A stretch of DNA of 64,000 nucleotides from Lutjanus erythropterus (taxonomy: Eukaryota > Chordata > Actinopteri > Lutjaniformes > Lutjanidae). Shown here piece by piece: positions 33,360 through 46,858 of the stretch. The stretch spans positions 21,190,424 to 21,254,423 of the forward strand of contig CM034599.1 of NCBI GenBank assembly GCA_020091685.1, read 5' to 3'. The first letter of the stretch is position 1; every line of letters begins with the position of its first letter. A program made the translations under genes and the position numbers. A model generated the notes under the pieces. It ran no database searches and had not been told where the DNA came from. It was given only the letters and a program-made list of their open reading frames with translations.

Positions 33360-35634
33360 TTAAACCATACACTCTGCAGAATCTGTTCCCACAGATGTTG
33401 CAATGCTGTGGCTTCTGTGGGCTCTTCTCATGTGGACCAACAAGCCACTACTACAACTGAAATCGCTTCCACATATTTTACAGAGGTACGGCTTCTCACC
33501 TGTGTGCGTTCTCATGTGAACTTTCAAGACACTGTTGAGTCTGAAATCTTTCCCACACATTTCACATGAATAGGGTTTCTCACCTGTGTGGATTCTCATG
33601 TGAGTTTTCAATTCTGATGTCTGGCAGAATCCTTTCCCGCATGTTTTGCAAGTAAACGGCTTTTCACCTGTGTGGATTTTCACATGTCGTTTTAATGGTG
33701 GCAAGGTACAAAATCTTTTCCCGCAGGTGCTGCAAAGGTACGGCTTCTCACCTGTGTGAATTCTCATGTGGGCTTTCACTGCACTACTAAGTGTGAAATC
33801 TTTCCCACATACTTTGCAAGAATACGGCTTCTCACCGGTGTGGAGTCTTATATGAGTTTTCAGTACTGACATGTAACCAAATCCTTGCCCACAGAACTTG
33901 CAAATGTATGGCTTCTCACCTGTGTGGACACTCAGGTGTCTCTGCAACCTTGACTTATACTCAAAGTCTTTCCCACAAGTATCACATTTGAAAGACTTTT
34001 TACTTGTGAGAGTATTACTCTGAATCTCTGACATGGTAGAGATGGATTCATTACCACTGTGACTTTTGTTTTTTTTATGTCTTTTCTTTGGTTTTGGCTC
34101 TGCACCTATAGTCAATCTTAAGTTTCCTTGCTTGTCTCCTTCCTGATCTTGGATCCCAGCTACATGAGAGTAGTGAGAGAGGAGCTGGTGGTCACTGTTT
34201 CCTTCTGGTTCACTGTGGTCACTTCCTTCATAAGTAAACATAAACGTATCCGTCTCCTCCTGCTTCAGGACTAGCTGTTCTACGTCCTGACTCGTGCAGA
34301 GTTCCTCCTGTTCCTCTTTAATCTGTGGAGGCTCTGGGTCCTCTTGGTCCAGACTGGAGCTCCTCTCCTGGTTACAGAGCTGCTGCTCAGTGAGAACCTC
34401 CTCCTCTGAATAGACATGTTGCTCTGGGAGCTCTGGAGGGACAGTGAACAATAGGAACAAGATGCTAATATGATGAAAAATGAAAAACAATGCAGATGTG
34501 AGAAAACTGGCACACGTAACTCGTATATATTTAAACAAGTTTATGTTTGACTTTTACCAGCCATATGTAGGTTAACACAGGGTTAATGGTATAATGAAAC
34601 ATGTAGGATGAGAAGAACAAGTCAGCTCAGCAGTAAGAGCAGTAAGTAGAGATAAAATATGAAAGAGATTTAAATAAAAATTGAATTAGGTAATAAAATA
34701 CAACTCCATGCTGATCCCAGCATAATAGTGACATTACATATAACACTGTTAACATTAAAATGGGGATTTTTTACATAAGTAGGAATGTGCACAGGTATTG
34801 CACTTTTTGTGTCTGTCCTTGGGGCAGAAAACAACACTGTATGAATATGACAAGTTTTTTGACACACACTTTGCCTTTAAAAGATATTGCACCTCCTATG
34901 ATTTGAAAATTGCAGAAAGCCATATTGCAATTTTGATAAAATTTCTATTAAATGTCCAACCCTACAGTAAATAAGCATTGCACATTTGGTATGTATAAGA
35001 CCTTTTTAGACCCCAACTGATTTATCGTTTAACTACCTATTTGTGTTTTTAATTTATAAAACAGCATAATTTAAGTTACTGTTACAGTATATTTTAATAT
35101 TAAAAATACTGATGAAAGTTTACTGTTTCAGTGCCCTGATATCATTTTGGACAATAAAGATTATTGTTAGATATTCTGCCTCCGTTTCATATCTCATCAC
35201 GTTTGTGGAATCATTGCAAAAAAAAAAAGTTTATATATATATTCTGTATAAATATAAAATAAATAGATTATGAAATAAATATTTACATAAAAATAATACC
35301 GTGTAAACATTAACATTGCAACATTAAAATGGCTGCAAGAGTACAGTAATGACACGGAGTCCTGCAAATCAGAAATGTATGAGACAAATGTATCCAACAC
35401 TTGTGATACAAATTATGGAATTAAACTCTTCTGAGGAACTGCTGCTCCTGTGGTTTACTCACCTATCCTGTGTAACTTTATTTCAGGTTTCCAGCAGATA
35501 TCCAGCAGTCTGCGCTGACGGTCGATCTCTTCCTCGTACTCGACGATAGTTATTTTAAAAACTCTGAATATTTCTTCAGCAGCAGCAGTTAGTCGTTCGT
35601 TGACAAACTCTCTCAAATACTCAACAGAACCCAT
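33360..35634 (-). CDS. C2H2 zinc-finger protein H (414 aa, 7 fingers)
   Basis: Complete two-exon gene. Exon 1 is 35,463-35,634 (MGSVEYLREFVNERLTAAAE.. YEEEIDRQRRLLDICWKPEI). Exon 2 is 33,360-34,432, starting ELPEQHVYSEEEVLTEQQLC, then DQEDPEPPQIKEEQEE. The sum is 415 codons with the stop. Seven C2H2 fingers follow; the first (FKCDTCGKDFEYKS) is the family's conserved first finger and the last has an H-x4-H end. A short tail of 18 or so residues ends the protein. The intron is 1.03 kb with nothing recognised in it. A promoter block stands about 115 bp upstream. Likely nuclear DNA-binding regulator; target unknown. Confidence 0.88.
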
Positions 35635-35748
35635 TGTTGATTAATTACACATGAAACAAATAGCTGCGCTAAGACTACAGTATCATTTTACAGCTAATTC
35701 AATACATCTATAGCGCTAACGTTTTCGCTAATAGCACCTGCAGTGTTT

Positions 35749-35820
35749 ACTTCCGCCCGGTGTCACACTGAAATGTTCCGTCAGTGGAAGCGAGTTAGAA
35801 ATTCTTTCCGCGTTCATCTG
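35749..35820 (-). promoter_or_regulatory. conserved zinc-finger promoter block, copy upstream of H
   Basis: On the + strand: ACTTCCGCCCGGTGTCACAC..GTTCCGTCAGTGGAAGCGAG..TTCTTTCCGCGTTCATCTG. More diverged than the E and G copies but the ETS-type site and TGTCACACTG are kept. Confidence 0.5.
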
Positions 35821-36129
35821 TCTAACTTCCTTTCACAGCAAAATTAAGTTGTTTGTCTTGTTGTAATATTATGTGCACCTCTGAGGGGTCACGTAATGTC
35901 CATATATTGTCCGGACAGAGACAATAAATACCCGTTATCGTTTATCAAACATGATAAAGTTATATTTCACACTCGCTTCTGTCAAGCACAAAGTCACAGA
36001 CCAGCTCTGGATGTGGTTGAAATTCTTGTGCTAGAGATTACTCCATAATTACAAAATAAAGAAAATAAGGAGTAAATGCAAAACAACAGTGTCTGACAGA
36101 AGTAACAAGCTAAAGCTAAACTTAAATAG

Positions 36130-36370
36130 AAAAGTATGACACTTAAAGTAATATTGGCAGGACTATTGAAAAGTATTAAAAAGGAACATTGCATTTCATA
36201 ATAAGCATAATATTGCACATATCAAACATAATATTGTACATGATAACAATAATGAAAATAAATATTGCAAATGATAGTGAAAGTAATATTGCATGATATT
36301 GTACAAATGCACTTTTGTATTAATAAAAAAATATTACACATGATAATGAATGTAATATATTAAACTGAAA
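36130..36370. repeat. AT-rich degenerate repeats of 'TAATATTGCA'
   Basis: Words like 'GTAATATTG', 'ATAATATTGCACAT', 'ATAATATTGTACATGATAA' and 'GTAATATTGCATGATA' recur every 25-40 bases. No coding capacity. Confidence 0.5.
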
Positions 36371-36424
36371 ATAGTACAGATTATACAATCACAGATACAA
36401 ATTATGAAAATTTTTGGCTCTACA

Positions 36425-37500
36425 CCACACCATTTTTTGAGATAATTGCTAAAACTTGATGTTACAACACGACCTGAGGTCAAAGAGTGTCATTATATAT
36501 GCCTGAGTAGTGGGAGGAATTCACTATCTACTTGCTACCACAAAATTGTTCACTTGAGGATTTGAACTTGAGAACCTATGGTTAAAGAACATGCCTTTAG
36601 ACCATGATATCATCAGAACCAGGTACAGATACTTTCCTGACACAATCTCTGACTCTGCCCACTTTCTACTTAGCTCACACAAAAAAATCAGGAGAGAGGG
36701 ATACCAAAAAAATGTTAAAAATTCACAGAAATTTAACTGTTAGGGAAACAATTCTGACAAAAATCACAGATCAACCTGCTTTTTCTTGAGTATATTGTCA
36801 AATATTTTTGGAAATATGATATCAAAAACTAGATAACATGATAAAATGAAGAAGCCGCAATGAACAATGAAGCAGACTGCAAGTATGTGGATGCTTGTAG
36901 AAACAAGCCTTGATAAGACACACTACACAGTCATGCAGAGGTTGTCATATTGCTGACAAGTGGGACGTGATCGCATGTGGATTTGAACCCTTGACCTTTG
37001 GATTTCCAGAGAAGGTGACTTACAGACTGCAACAAAAACATATAGTTCTTACACCCCTTACAAGTTAAGGAAATCACATCAGATGTGTAAAACTGGGACC
37101 TTTTTATCTGTTGGCAAATCAAAATTCCTTTGATAGCTTAGATCAGCAAAGTCTGTAGACGATGCTGACTCATTTTCAGCATGACTGGCCCAACAGTCTG
37201 GGAAGAGTTTGCAAAAATGGGAGTTTTATCAAATTGGGTCACAAAAGTTGACACTTTTAAAGCAGAAGACTACATGAGAAAAGATGCAGATGAAGTGAAC
37301 AATTAAAATGGCCACAGAATTCTGAGTATTTGCCAAGCCATTTTCAAAATAATTGCAAAAAAAGAAAACTTTTGTTGTTATAGTGCCACCCTAAGGTCAA
37401 TGAGTGTCATTTTTGTTGCCTGAGTAGTGGGTGTAATTTGCAACCAACCTGCCATTGGTGGTGAATTTTTTGGTGAATTTGGTGAATTTGGTGAATTTTC
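36425..37500. repeat. repeat pair with tRNA-like parts
   Basis: Two related blocks (about 36,440-36,540 and 37,350-37,450) share 'AGGTCAA(A/T)GAGTGTCATT' and 'GCCTGAGTAGTGGG'. Between and beside them, on the - strand, are tRNA-like pieces with B-boxes (AAGTTCAAATCC near 36,555; GGGTTCAAATCC near 36,985). They look like tRNA-derived SINE parts in a larger composite repeat. No gene is seen. Confidence 0.45.
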
Positions 37501-39550
37501 ATCTCAGGTTTTTGGTGCACAAACACTTTTAACATAGAAAAGGAAGGAGGAGAAGAAGACTAACAGCAGCAGCAACAACAAGACGAAAGAATAATCTGAC
37601 CCAAAACAATATGGGTCTTCACATGCTGCTTGGTCCCCTGATAATAATACTACTACTAATAAGAAGAAGATAAAGAATGATAGAATGATAATGATAATAA
37701 TTACTGTTAATAGTATCTACTTTTATTCAGGTACATTTGAATGAGATAAAGTTACTTGTAATAACGCTTTTTTTTTTTTGAGGTGTTGCATCACACATCT
37801 CTGTACTACATAATAAGCAAGATGAAATTATCACCTAAACACCAAAAACACGTGTTGCATTCCTACACAATCAGACCTCTCTGTGTTGCATTGTGGAGGA
37901 GACAGTGAACTCTCCTCTATTAATAGTGATGGTGATTTAACCTCATTACCTCTGTGCAGACGCACGCAGCGGAGGGAGGAGCAGCTCTGCATCGGCCGAC
38001 GGCTGTCGTAGCGTCAACACAGGCTCAGGATAGGCTCGAAACCCCTATTACCACTTCCCTGTCCTGTGCTGCATTCATGTACACCTCGAAAATGCCACAC
38101 ACTGACACTCGTCATTCTCTTTACTTGACAAACAGGACTTTGTTCCTGTCAGGAGAGGATCGGACAATAATCACAAACAACTTAAACTAACACACACAAG
38201 TGTTCAACAGGAATAGGTTTTGGTATACAGAAAAGCATAGAAAAGAATTCTGCTGAAGAAAGAACAGAGAAATATAATTTTAATTTAAATAAGAATTAGG
38301 GAACAAAGAATATGTAATTTATATAGTTGAACAGTCTATCAGTTGTCTGGGCATTGATTGTAATCTGTTCATTGAAAATTAATTGACAACAGCATGGCTG
38401 AGTTGCTGGGCCCCACTGAGCCCTTAACTATCTCCCACTCTTTGTGCAATGTGTACAGCTTTTCTATACGAATCCCACCTCTGTGGTAATTTCATTCATT
38501 TAGGAATGTGCAACATGTCAGCACAAAACTTAAATAAACTGAAACTGCAAACCAGGCTTTATTTTGTCACCAAAACCTCTTCAACTCACCTTAAAGCATA
38601 GTTTCACAGACACAATGTCAGAGCATTCAAACACATTTTACTTGCTGTAATAATCCCTCGTGTTCACAACCGGCCTCGAAAAATTCACTCCTAATGCACT
38701 TTGAATGTAAGTGACAAAGGGAACAGAATCCACAGTTTGTTTTATGAAAAAAATAATTCACAGTTTAACTGAAGTTGATATAAGTCTCTAGCAGTTTGAA
38801 TTAGACAAATGAAGAGGATATCTTCCAAAGTTGCAGTCTTTTCTGTGTAAAATTCTCACTTTGTTTCCCTGCACAGTGTGTCCATAACCTGCAGTCGAAA
38901 GACAGCCGAAGAAGCTACTAAAAAGACTGTAATGTTGGAATACCCACTTGATGTGTCTAACTCAAACTCTTGAACTCTCATATTAGCCTCAGATAAACTT
39001 TTTAATACATTCTTCCATAAACAAGGACTGTAGATGTTACCTCATCTACTCTGAAAGTTCATCAGGCAAGGGTCTCTGGTGAATAATTAAAGCAAGTACT
39101 TATGTTTTAAGACAAAATGGTGATCCTATCCTTTAAGACTCTTCAATCTAAGTTGATATTGTGCTGAATATTCACTTTTTTCCCCATCTACAGCATTTAG
39201 AGAAAACTTAAAACTAATCTTTCCAAACTTGCCCTCACTGTTTTTTCACCACACCCTCATTAATTGCTTGATTAATCTAGTTGTGCCTAATATTAAACGT
39301 ACTTGTTTAAATAGCCTTTATTTGTCATTGTATTTAAAAATGATTTATACTTGTTTTTAATGTTCTGTCTGTTTGCACATATTATTATGTGCATTTTTCA
39401 TATTTTTTGAAGCACAGTGTATTGCATCTGTTGTGTTAAATGTGTAATCAATAAACTTAAATTTATTATTCAATTATTACTGTGATTAATCCCACTTTTA
39501 TGGTGATAGACATTAACTAGTAGGCTACAGTCACTCAGGTAAGTGCAATT
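37500..39550. other. intergenic, no feature recognised
   Basis: AT-rich DNA with short simple repeats (for example ATAATAATAC.. near 37,640 and a T run near 37,770). The small frames present resemble no protein. Confidence 0.5.
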
Positions 39551-39554
39551 TTGT

Positions 39555-39940
39555 GGAACTTGTAATTCACCTGAGTATTTTCATTAACTGCTACTTTATA
39601 CTTCTAATCCATCACAAATCAGAGGAAAACTTTTTATTCCACTACAATAATTTGCCAACTTTAGTTACCAATTACTTAGCGGATTCAGCTTAATAATACA
39701 AAATATAATCCAAAAATCAAATATTTTTTATAGGTTAAGATAACACTTCATTGACCAGCTGCATAAATAAATCTAATAACATACATTGAGTCATTCTGTA
39801 TAGAGTGGCCTACTTTAACTTTTGGTAGGAAACTAAGTGAATTTTGATTCTAATACTTGTCAAGGCCTACTTTGACCTGAATGCAGGACTCTTGTAGTGT
39901 AAAAATACTCCACACTATGGTATTGTGCAAAGGACCAAAA
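39555..39940. repeat. dispersed fish repeat, reversed copy
   Basis: The end 'GAATGCAGGACTCTTGTAGT..AAAAATACTCCACACTATGG' and the inner 'CTGCTACTTTATACTTCTAA' match the family whose other orientation is at 41,400-41,815. Confidence 0.5.
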
Positions 39941-40060
39941 GTGTCGATCATTTAACACGTTCAAATGCTTAATAACTAATTGTGCAATAAAACTGGATAT
40001 TAAGAAATTTATTTACAAATTATTTATTAATCTGTAAATAAATAATGTAAAATACATCTG

Positions 40061-40080
40061 ATCTATCTATCTATCTATCT
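40061..40080. repeat. (ATCT)n microsatellite
   Basis: Five perfect ATCT units. Confidence 0.9.
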
Positions 40081-40129
40081 TCAACAGGGCATTTTCCTCC
40101 CTCATTTGCATTTCCATTTGTGAGTAGTT

Positions 40130-40678
40130 AGTTTATGTACAAACTCCACCCACTCAGCGGTTTCACAGACAAACCTACAAGTTCCCAGCTGCGCTGCCCA
40201 CATGCCTCATTTTTCCGGGCTGCACGTGAAGGCAGCATTAATCACAATTGGTAGAGGAGCGCTGGTGTCCGTCGCTCACCGGTATTATTGTCTCCAGTGA
40301 GGACAGGACAGGACGGTATTATGAGCTGAAGATATCCCGCTGTGTTATGATGGTTTGTGAGCAGCTGAACGGGTGAGCGGCTCTCCTCGTGTTGTGGTGG
40401 TGTTAGATTAGTTTTAGCCTTTTAGTTCAGTGTTTTCTGACTTAGTGTAGGACACATTTTACCTCATTTTTAACCTCCCCGGTAGTTTTTTTTTAGTTTT
40501 TCTCGGACAGTCTCGGAGTTTGTTGGCACCACAATGACTCTGGTGTGTTTGAATTTTGTGCTGGAATAGCGAGACATGTGCGGCAGATAGGCTGCGTCTC
40601 GTCTCGCCCAAAAGCACCAGGGACAACTACAAGACATTTTTTACAGAGAAGACAGACAGAAGAAGAAGGAGACGCAAC
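40130..40678 (+). promoter_or_regulatory. plpp1: promoter and 5' leader region of plpp1
   Basis: GC content rises here, with CpG-containing stretches (around 40,190-40,330) and a CACGTG E-box near 40,224. No TATA box stands at an obvious place. The transcription start cannot be fixed; the leader reaches the ATG at 40,679. Confidence 0.4.
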
Positions 40679-43600
40679 ATGTTTGAGGCTTCGGGCATCC
40701 CTCTGCTGGTGCTGGACATTACCTGTCTTATACTCGGTGAGTAAACGTACCCGTCTGTGTGTTAAACCAGCCTTTTAATCGGGTTTGTTTATTTATCACG
40801 AATTACAGCCTCTTAAGCAGAAATTAAAGGACTCCTGCAGCTCTGCTCCTGTAGAGACAGACATTATATAAAGTGGATGTTTAAGCAAATCCAGCGTGAT
40901 TTGCATACACGTCATATATAAATACACATGGGAAGGCTTGAGGTTTAGGGAAGCAGGCAGGAAGATGGAAAAAAAAGGCAACAAAGTCCAACCCTGTGTG
41001 TTTTATTTTTCCAAGCAAAGCTGTATTTTTAGCTCAGTGTTTGGAATGTAATCACAGCATAGAGACCTGCTGCAGGACCTCTGAATGTGACTGACAATGC
41101 TGCAGTAAAAAAGATTAAATTAATGAAACTTTTGTACAGGTCCATAGCTGTTTTATAAGAACAGAGGGGTCTGAATAAGCCAATATATTTTCCTGTGATT
41201 AATCTGCTCTCACTGCTTAGTCAGTGTCTTGTGGTTGGCTGCTGTGCCGCTGCATCAGTCCTCCCATTTACTGTTGGCAGGAACAACCAAATGGGAAAAT
41301 GCCATCTTTATTTCCAGTCTCATGTTTTCTGGCCAAAGTCTTGTTCATTTGGAGTTCTTTTTCTATGTTTTGTAAGCTCCAAACGAGACATCTCTGTAAA
41401 GTCAGTGGTGGAAGAAATATTTGGATCCTTTACTTAAAGCATCTGGAAATTTGGCTTGAAATGGTAAAAATGCATCTATGATATCAAAGTTTAGTGTCTC
41501 ATTATGCATCCACAGAAGTCTGGCTGGTCGAGTTTTGATTGAGATCTCTTACAAAAAAAAAGAAAGTAAAAGTAGAAATGCTACAATATAAAAATGCTTA
41601 AGTAAAAGCCATACAATTAAATATAGTATATACATATACATTAAAAGCAAAATGTACTCCAAGTATCAAAAGTAAAAGTATGCAATATGCAGAAAAAAAT
41701 ACCACATTATCTTATAATGTATTATATTTCATCAGTGTGTAAGCAGCATTTTACTGCTGTAGTTCTTTGAGGTGGAGCTGATTGTAACTACTTTATATCA
41801 AGTCACTCTAAATGTTTATTGTCATATGCACAAGTTTCCCTGTACATTGAAATTCATCCACACTGAAAGCTGTTAAACAATAAAACACACATGTAAAAAG
41901 AGAAGAAAAATATGAAATATAAAAATATTAAATATTAAAAAAACAACAAAAAAACAAGAGCCATAAATATCAGGAGCGATAGAGACATAAAGAACATAAA
42001 CAAAGTAATGTATCTTAATGTAACAGTATATGTTGTTTTGTTGTTTAATCTATACACATGTTACATGAGTATATTAAGTTAATAGTTTTATGTAAAATCT
42101 TAATATACAAAGTAACTACAGCTCACAAATGTTGCAGAGTAAAATTAACAATCTTATACCTCAGTACAGTTCAATCAAATCAGACAAGTGAATGAAGAAG
42201 TAAAGATAATTGTTATTACACAGATGACACAACTATGTGATAATTAGTCTTGACACAAAGTCTTTGGTCCTCAGACTCTACAGTGAGATTTTGTAATCGA
42301 GGGTCATCTGCCCTGAGCAGCACAGCAGCGAGATAATCACTCCACAGAGTCCAGACACTGGTAGTTGTGGTGGTGGATGACTCTGCTGGGACTGATAAGA
42401 CCGATGAAATGATGAATCTGCAAAGACTGGGTGGTGATGGGGAGGTGGAGGGGTGTCACATACCAGCAGCATGAATGACTGAAAGCAGAGAGGGAAACAC
42501 ATCAGCAGATGACGACAAAGGTGTGTTGATGTGCTATTGGATAGAAGTAACCAGCTGATGGAACTGCTGAGAACAGGGATTGACAGTCCCAGATAATGAC
42601 AGCAAGGAAATTATGAGTGAGCATGAGCGAGAGGATAAATAGCAGGATGGTGAGAGAAATAATCTATAAGCATAAACGTGCAAAAGGATAACTTCATTAC
42701 TTGAATAAATGTACTTAATTACCTTCAAATATTGTATAAAACCTTTTTTTCTCTCAGTAAGACCCTTTTCACTTTGCATATAAATCATATACAGCTTCAA
42801 TACCTCATTAATATTTCTTCTATTATTAACTTATCACTAATGAATGTTATAAGTTATTTGTTAATATGATTAAATTTCGATTATATCCTATGTCAGAGAT
42901 TGAAGGAATGTCTCTGTCAGAATAACAGTTGTTGGACTTTGGACATAGCAGGGACAACGACAGATATAAATCCAGGACTTTATGCCTCTATCCTCCATAA
43001 AGTCTGATGTGTTGGACTTTTATAAATATATTGAAATATTGTCAGTTAACTAAACCAAACAATGCCAAGAAAATCCAGGTTAGAGAGACTCATTCAAAAA
43101 AATAATCCCTCTCGTACCTTTTTATTTTCTAATTATTTTGCTGTGTTTGGGACACTTCACTTTCTAAGAATGAAAATCCTACTTATTCTACTTTTAAATT
43201 AAGTTACATATAAGTACTCTTCTGTGCTCTGCACCACAGTATATATATATGTATATATATGCACATTTTATATAAATAAAGATTATTAGTAACTGTTGCA
43301 ATATTATTTGTATGCAAATTGTCAACTAAAATGCAGACACATCACACATGACTTCAGAGAAGAAAGAAAGAAAGGCTAAATAATAACAAAACATTGGATT
43401 TTATTCCACATTTTCAAATCCTCCTCTACTTAAGCTCCTCTCTTTCTTGCTGTTTATGCTTTTTAGGTGGAGGACAGACTCATCCCACTTAAAGTAGACT
43501 CTGTCTGTAGCTGTCTGTAGTGTAATTTGCCCAGCAGTAGGTTTAAACAGACCAAAGTCCAAACAAAGCTCTGTGACTATTTGATAACTCATTTAGCCAA

Positions 43601-46600
43601 AAAGCAGTGTGTGGGGAAGTGGGGAAGAATATCTGGTATAGCATTACTTACATCAGTTTTTTTCTAATCCCATTTCCTTTTTATAATATTATGAAAAGCG
43701 TCACATAACTAAAGAATGTGTAATCAAAGCGAGTCAGAGCACGCCACGTGTTTTGGTGGTGAATCCTGTACGACTCAACATGCTCTGTGTCTCCCTGAGT
43801 TTTTGCAATATTATTCTGTCGTAACTTGCAGCCTTAGGCGCTATAATTCAGTTATTGTGTAATGTTGTGCTTTTGAACAGTGTTTCCTGTGACTAAATCC
43901 TAACCCTAGCCATAACCCTATGAGCGTTATGAAATAGCAGCAATGGCTCATTAGCCAGTTACATGAGTAATCATCACTGTATGTGACCGTGATTTGCATT
44001 TTGATGAAATCCAGTAGAATATATAGTAATTAAATGCTTTTTTTTCTGAATTTTAACAGTTGGACTTCCATTTTTCATCCTTACCCCTCAACACAACCCT
44101 TTCAAACGGGGTTTCTTCTGTAATGATGAGTCCATCAGATACCCCCTCAAAGAGGACACCATCTCCTACCAGCTGCTGGGAGGAGTGATGATCCCCTTCA
44201 CACTGATCGTGGTAAGTTAGCTGTTGTGTTCCTCCGTAAGTTCTCCCAACTGTGAATGAAATAACTGTTGTGATGTTATGTCATGTGTTGTCTTTTTAAA
44301 TAAACAAAATAAACTCACAAAATGTGAAGGAAGGGAATATTCTTACACTTATTTTCCTTATTAAACAGAACAATACAATACAGTGATTCATTCATCCAAT
44401 TCATCCATCCATTCAAGTTTCTTCTTCAAATTATTATTATTATTATTTTTTTACCAAACTAAGAGTAGCCTAATTCTATATTCTATAAAATATTCTGATG
44501 ATATGTTGCCTGCTGTTTGTTTTAAGTTAGACAGGTGGCCAACCAAGAACTTTGCGTTCTTTGTTATCTTGTGTGTGACTGTTTGCTTTATTATCATCCT
44601 CTTCCATCGCAGATCGCCTGTGGCGAGTGCCTTTCTGTTTACATGTCTCGTATCAAGAACCAGTCTTTGGGGACAAAGTATGTGGCATGTGTCTACAAAG
44701 CTGTGGGGAGCTACGTGTTTGGAGCAGCTGCGAGCCAGTCTCTGACAGACATCGCCAAGTACTCTATTGGCCGATTGCGGCCAAACTTCCTGGCTGTGTG
44801 CAAACCAGTCTGGGATCGCATCAACTGCAAAGCTGGTGGATACATCGAGAACTTCACCTGCACTGGAGACAAGTTTCTGGTAGATGAGGCCAGGTAAAAT
44901 TAAACCCACAGCTGCGACATTTTAAAGAGGGAAACACACATGTGACATAGTTCATTTCCTGGGACTAAATCATGACACTAGAAGTACTGTGTAATAATTT
45001 CAAAGTCTCACTGGGAGGAGTCTGATAATTTAAGAGGGCCTGGTTATTTGAGTTACTTTAAGTACATGCAACTTATGCAGACAAGGTGATTAAATAGTAT
45101 AAGTCTTCATCCAGTATAGCAAAAAATAATCTTTATTTTAAAGATTCTGTGTGAAACCTTTAGAAAACACTTGTTATTAATGACACCAGTGGTTGTTATG
45201 TGAACTGCAGTCAGTGTCCTGTTTCTAGCTCTCAGGAGCGAGCATCATTCTCAGCCAAAACAGTGACATGACATACAGTGAATGCTGGAAAATAAATGAC
45301 TGTCATATTTAGAATTTTATTTGAATCATTGGCTTATTAGCTTGACAACGCAACCTGCAAACAGCAAGCCAGCCAACCTACCAGCCAGATCGGCTGCGAG
45401 GAGACTGGATGAATTAGCTGACGATATCCACTCAAGACAGTATTGTAACTCAAAAAAAAATCTTAATTAATGTTGTGTGCCTCACAACTAACATGACTGA
45501 GTCTGATGTGTAAAATTAGCAGAGTTACTCTATCCATCTCTATTATTTTGGTAAAATGACAGTATCGGAGCTTGATAATTTTTGTATCTTTTGCAGATTG
45601 TCCTTCTTCTCTGGACATTCATCCTTCTCCATGTACTGCATGCTGTTCCTAGTAGTAAGTACACATTCTCTTCTTCAAAACCTATTTACAGCCTAAATTT
45701 AGCTCACATATTAATGCCAGAAATGCTACAAATAGTGTCTCTAAAATATAACTTTGGTATATCTGCTCTAATGCCTGTACCTGGTCTCATGAGCTAATGC
45801 ATTTGGATTTATGCTTGAAAATTATTTAGATTTGTTTTGCAATAAAAAGTATCCATGTTATAAACTACATACCTCTTTTCAACAAAGGCCACAGCTGTGA
45901 ACACCTGTGCTGTAAATATTGGTTCCAACCATATAAACAATATGCCGAGGTGTGACCATCTAATGCTTATTCATTGTCTCCCTCTGACCACTGTAGCTGT
46001 ACATCCAAGCCAGACTGAAGTCAGAATGGGCGAGACTTCTACGTCCCACCATCCAGTTCTTCCTAATTGCAACAGCTGTGTATGTGGGTCTATCCCGGGT
46101 ATCTGACTACAAACATCACTGGAGTGATGTGCTAGCTGGACTTCTACAAGGGGGTTTAGTGGCTATTTTCACAGTAAGTCTCATTTTAAGATCTATTAGG
46201 TCTTAAGATCTATTATTATCTTATGGTCATCTTCAGATCTATCATCTACTTGTGGTAGTGTTTCACTTTTATTTTCCTCCTGAGGAGCTTTACAGGGATA
46301 GTTAGGATTATTTGAACAGAGCTTGTAAGAGGTACTTATTAGTAGTCAGTGTATTATCTAGAGGAAATGCTGGTTGGCACGCCCTAGTTTGAAGAAGCAC
46401 AGATTACTACCAGCACTAAGCAATGTACTGCTGTGGACAGGGTCAGCAGCAAAATGTTTTTTTAGCCACCTAAAAAAGGCCCACCTAAAAAAGTATATGC
46501 TATATGCTATATTTTAGGATATTCATACTTCATCTGTTAATGTCCTCACCATTTAAATCAAATTGAAACATTCAAGATATCTTTCCATATTTGGTGTTGA

Positions 46601-46858
46601 AACTTTGAGAACTCCACTAAAATATGAAAACAAAGTTATTTGGATCTAATTTTATGATGCTATCCATCTTCCTAATACACTTGCAGTAATAAAGTTGAAT
46701 GTTTTTTTCATTTGTTGCTTGTTTTTCTGCAGGTGTTCTGTGTGTCCAATTTCTTTGAACAGCCAGTGGAACCGGTGGTGTCTCAGGAGGAAGAAGCCTC
46801 ACATACCAGTTTACAGGAAAACCCTTCCAATGGGAACCACTATGGCAGCACTGACTGA
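40679..46858 (+). CDS. plpp1: phospholipid phosphatase 1 (lipid phosphate phosphatase), 283 aa
   Basis: Integral membrane enzyme that removes phosphate from lysophosphatidate, phosphatidate and related lipids at the cell surface. Six exons: 40,679-40,736; 44,060-44,211; 44,613-44,893; 45,597-45,654; 45,997-46,173; 46,733-46,858. All have GT-AG borders and sum to 284 codons with the stop. The three catalytic motifs are present: KYSIGRLRP (119-127), SGHSS (169-173) and [13 protein letters not shown] (216-228), with both catalytic His residues. NFT at 150-152 is a glycosylation site in the luminal loop. Six membrane segments are expected. Start [13 protein letters not shown] and end ..[16 protein letters not shown] match PLPP1 better than PLPP2 or PLPP3. 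Which fish duplicate (a or b) it is cannot be told. Confidence 0.95.
41400..41812. repeat. dispersed fish repeat in plpp1 intron 1
   Basis: Starts 'AGTCAGTGGTGGAAGAAATA..GGATCCTTTACTTAAA' and continues with 'AAAAGTAGAAATGCTACAAT', 'AAGCAAAATGTACTCCAAGT' and 'GTTCTTTGAGGTGGAGCTGA'. I recognise it as a very common repeat in spiny-rayed fish. It resumes at about 42,000-42,160. Confidence 0.6.
41813..41998. repeat. second repeat nested in the first
   Basis: 'TTTATTGTCATATGCACAAG' then 'CCCTGTACATTGAAATTC' is the 3'-end signature of another fish repeat. It breaks the repeat at 41,400 so that the latter's end ('GTAACTACAGCTCACAAATG', 'GCAGAGTAAAA') is found only after 42,000. Confidence 0.45.
46362..46555. 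mobile_element. half of a fold-back element in plpp1 intron 5
   Basis: 'CAATGTACTGCTGTGGACAG' then 'TTTTTAGCCACCTAAAAAAG' and 'GTATATGCTATAT..' match one arm of the large inverted repeat in atp5fa1 intron 2 (56,135-56,770). Only one arm is present. Confidence 0.6.

Noticed and set aside
37741-37790. CRISPR array or prokaryotic insert
   Set aside because: Only simple AT-rich repeats; no evenly spaced repeats or bacterial genes anywhere in the window.
44451-44909. 152-codon - strand frame over plpp1 exon 3
   Set aside because: Shadow of the well-supported plpp1 exon.
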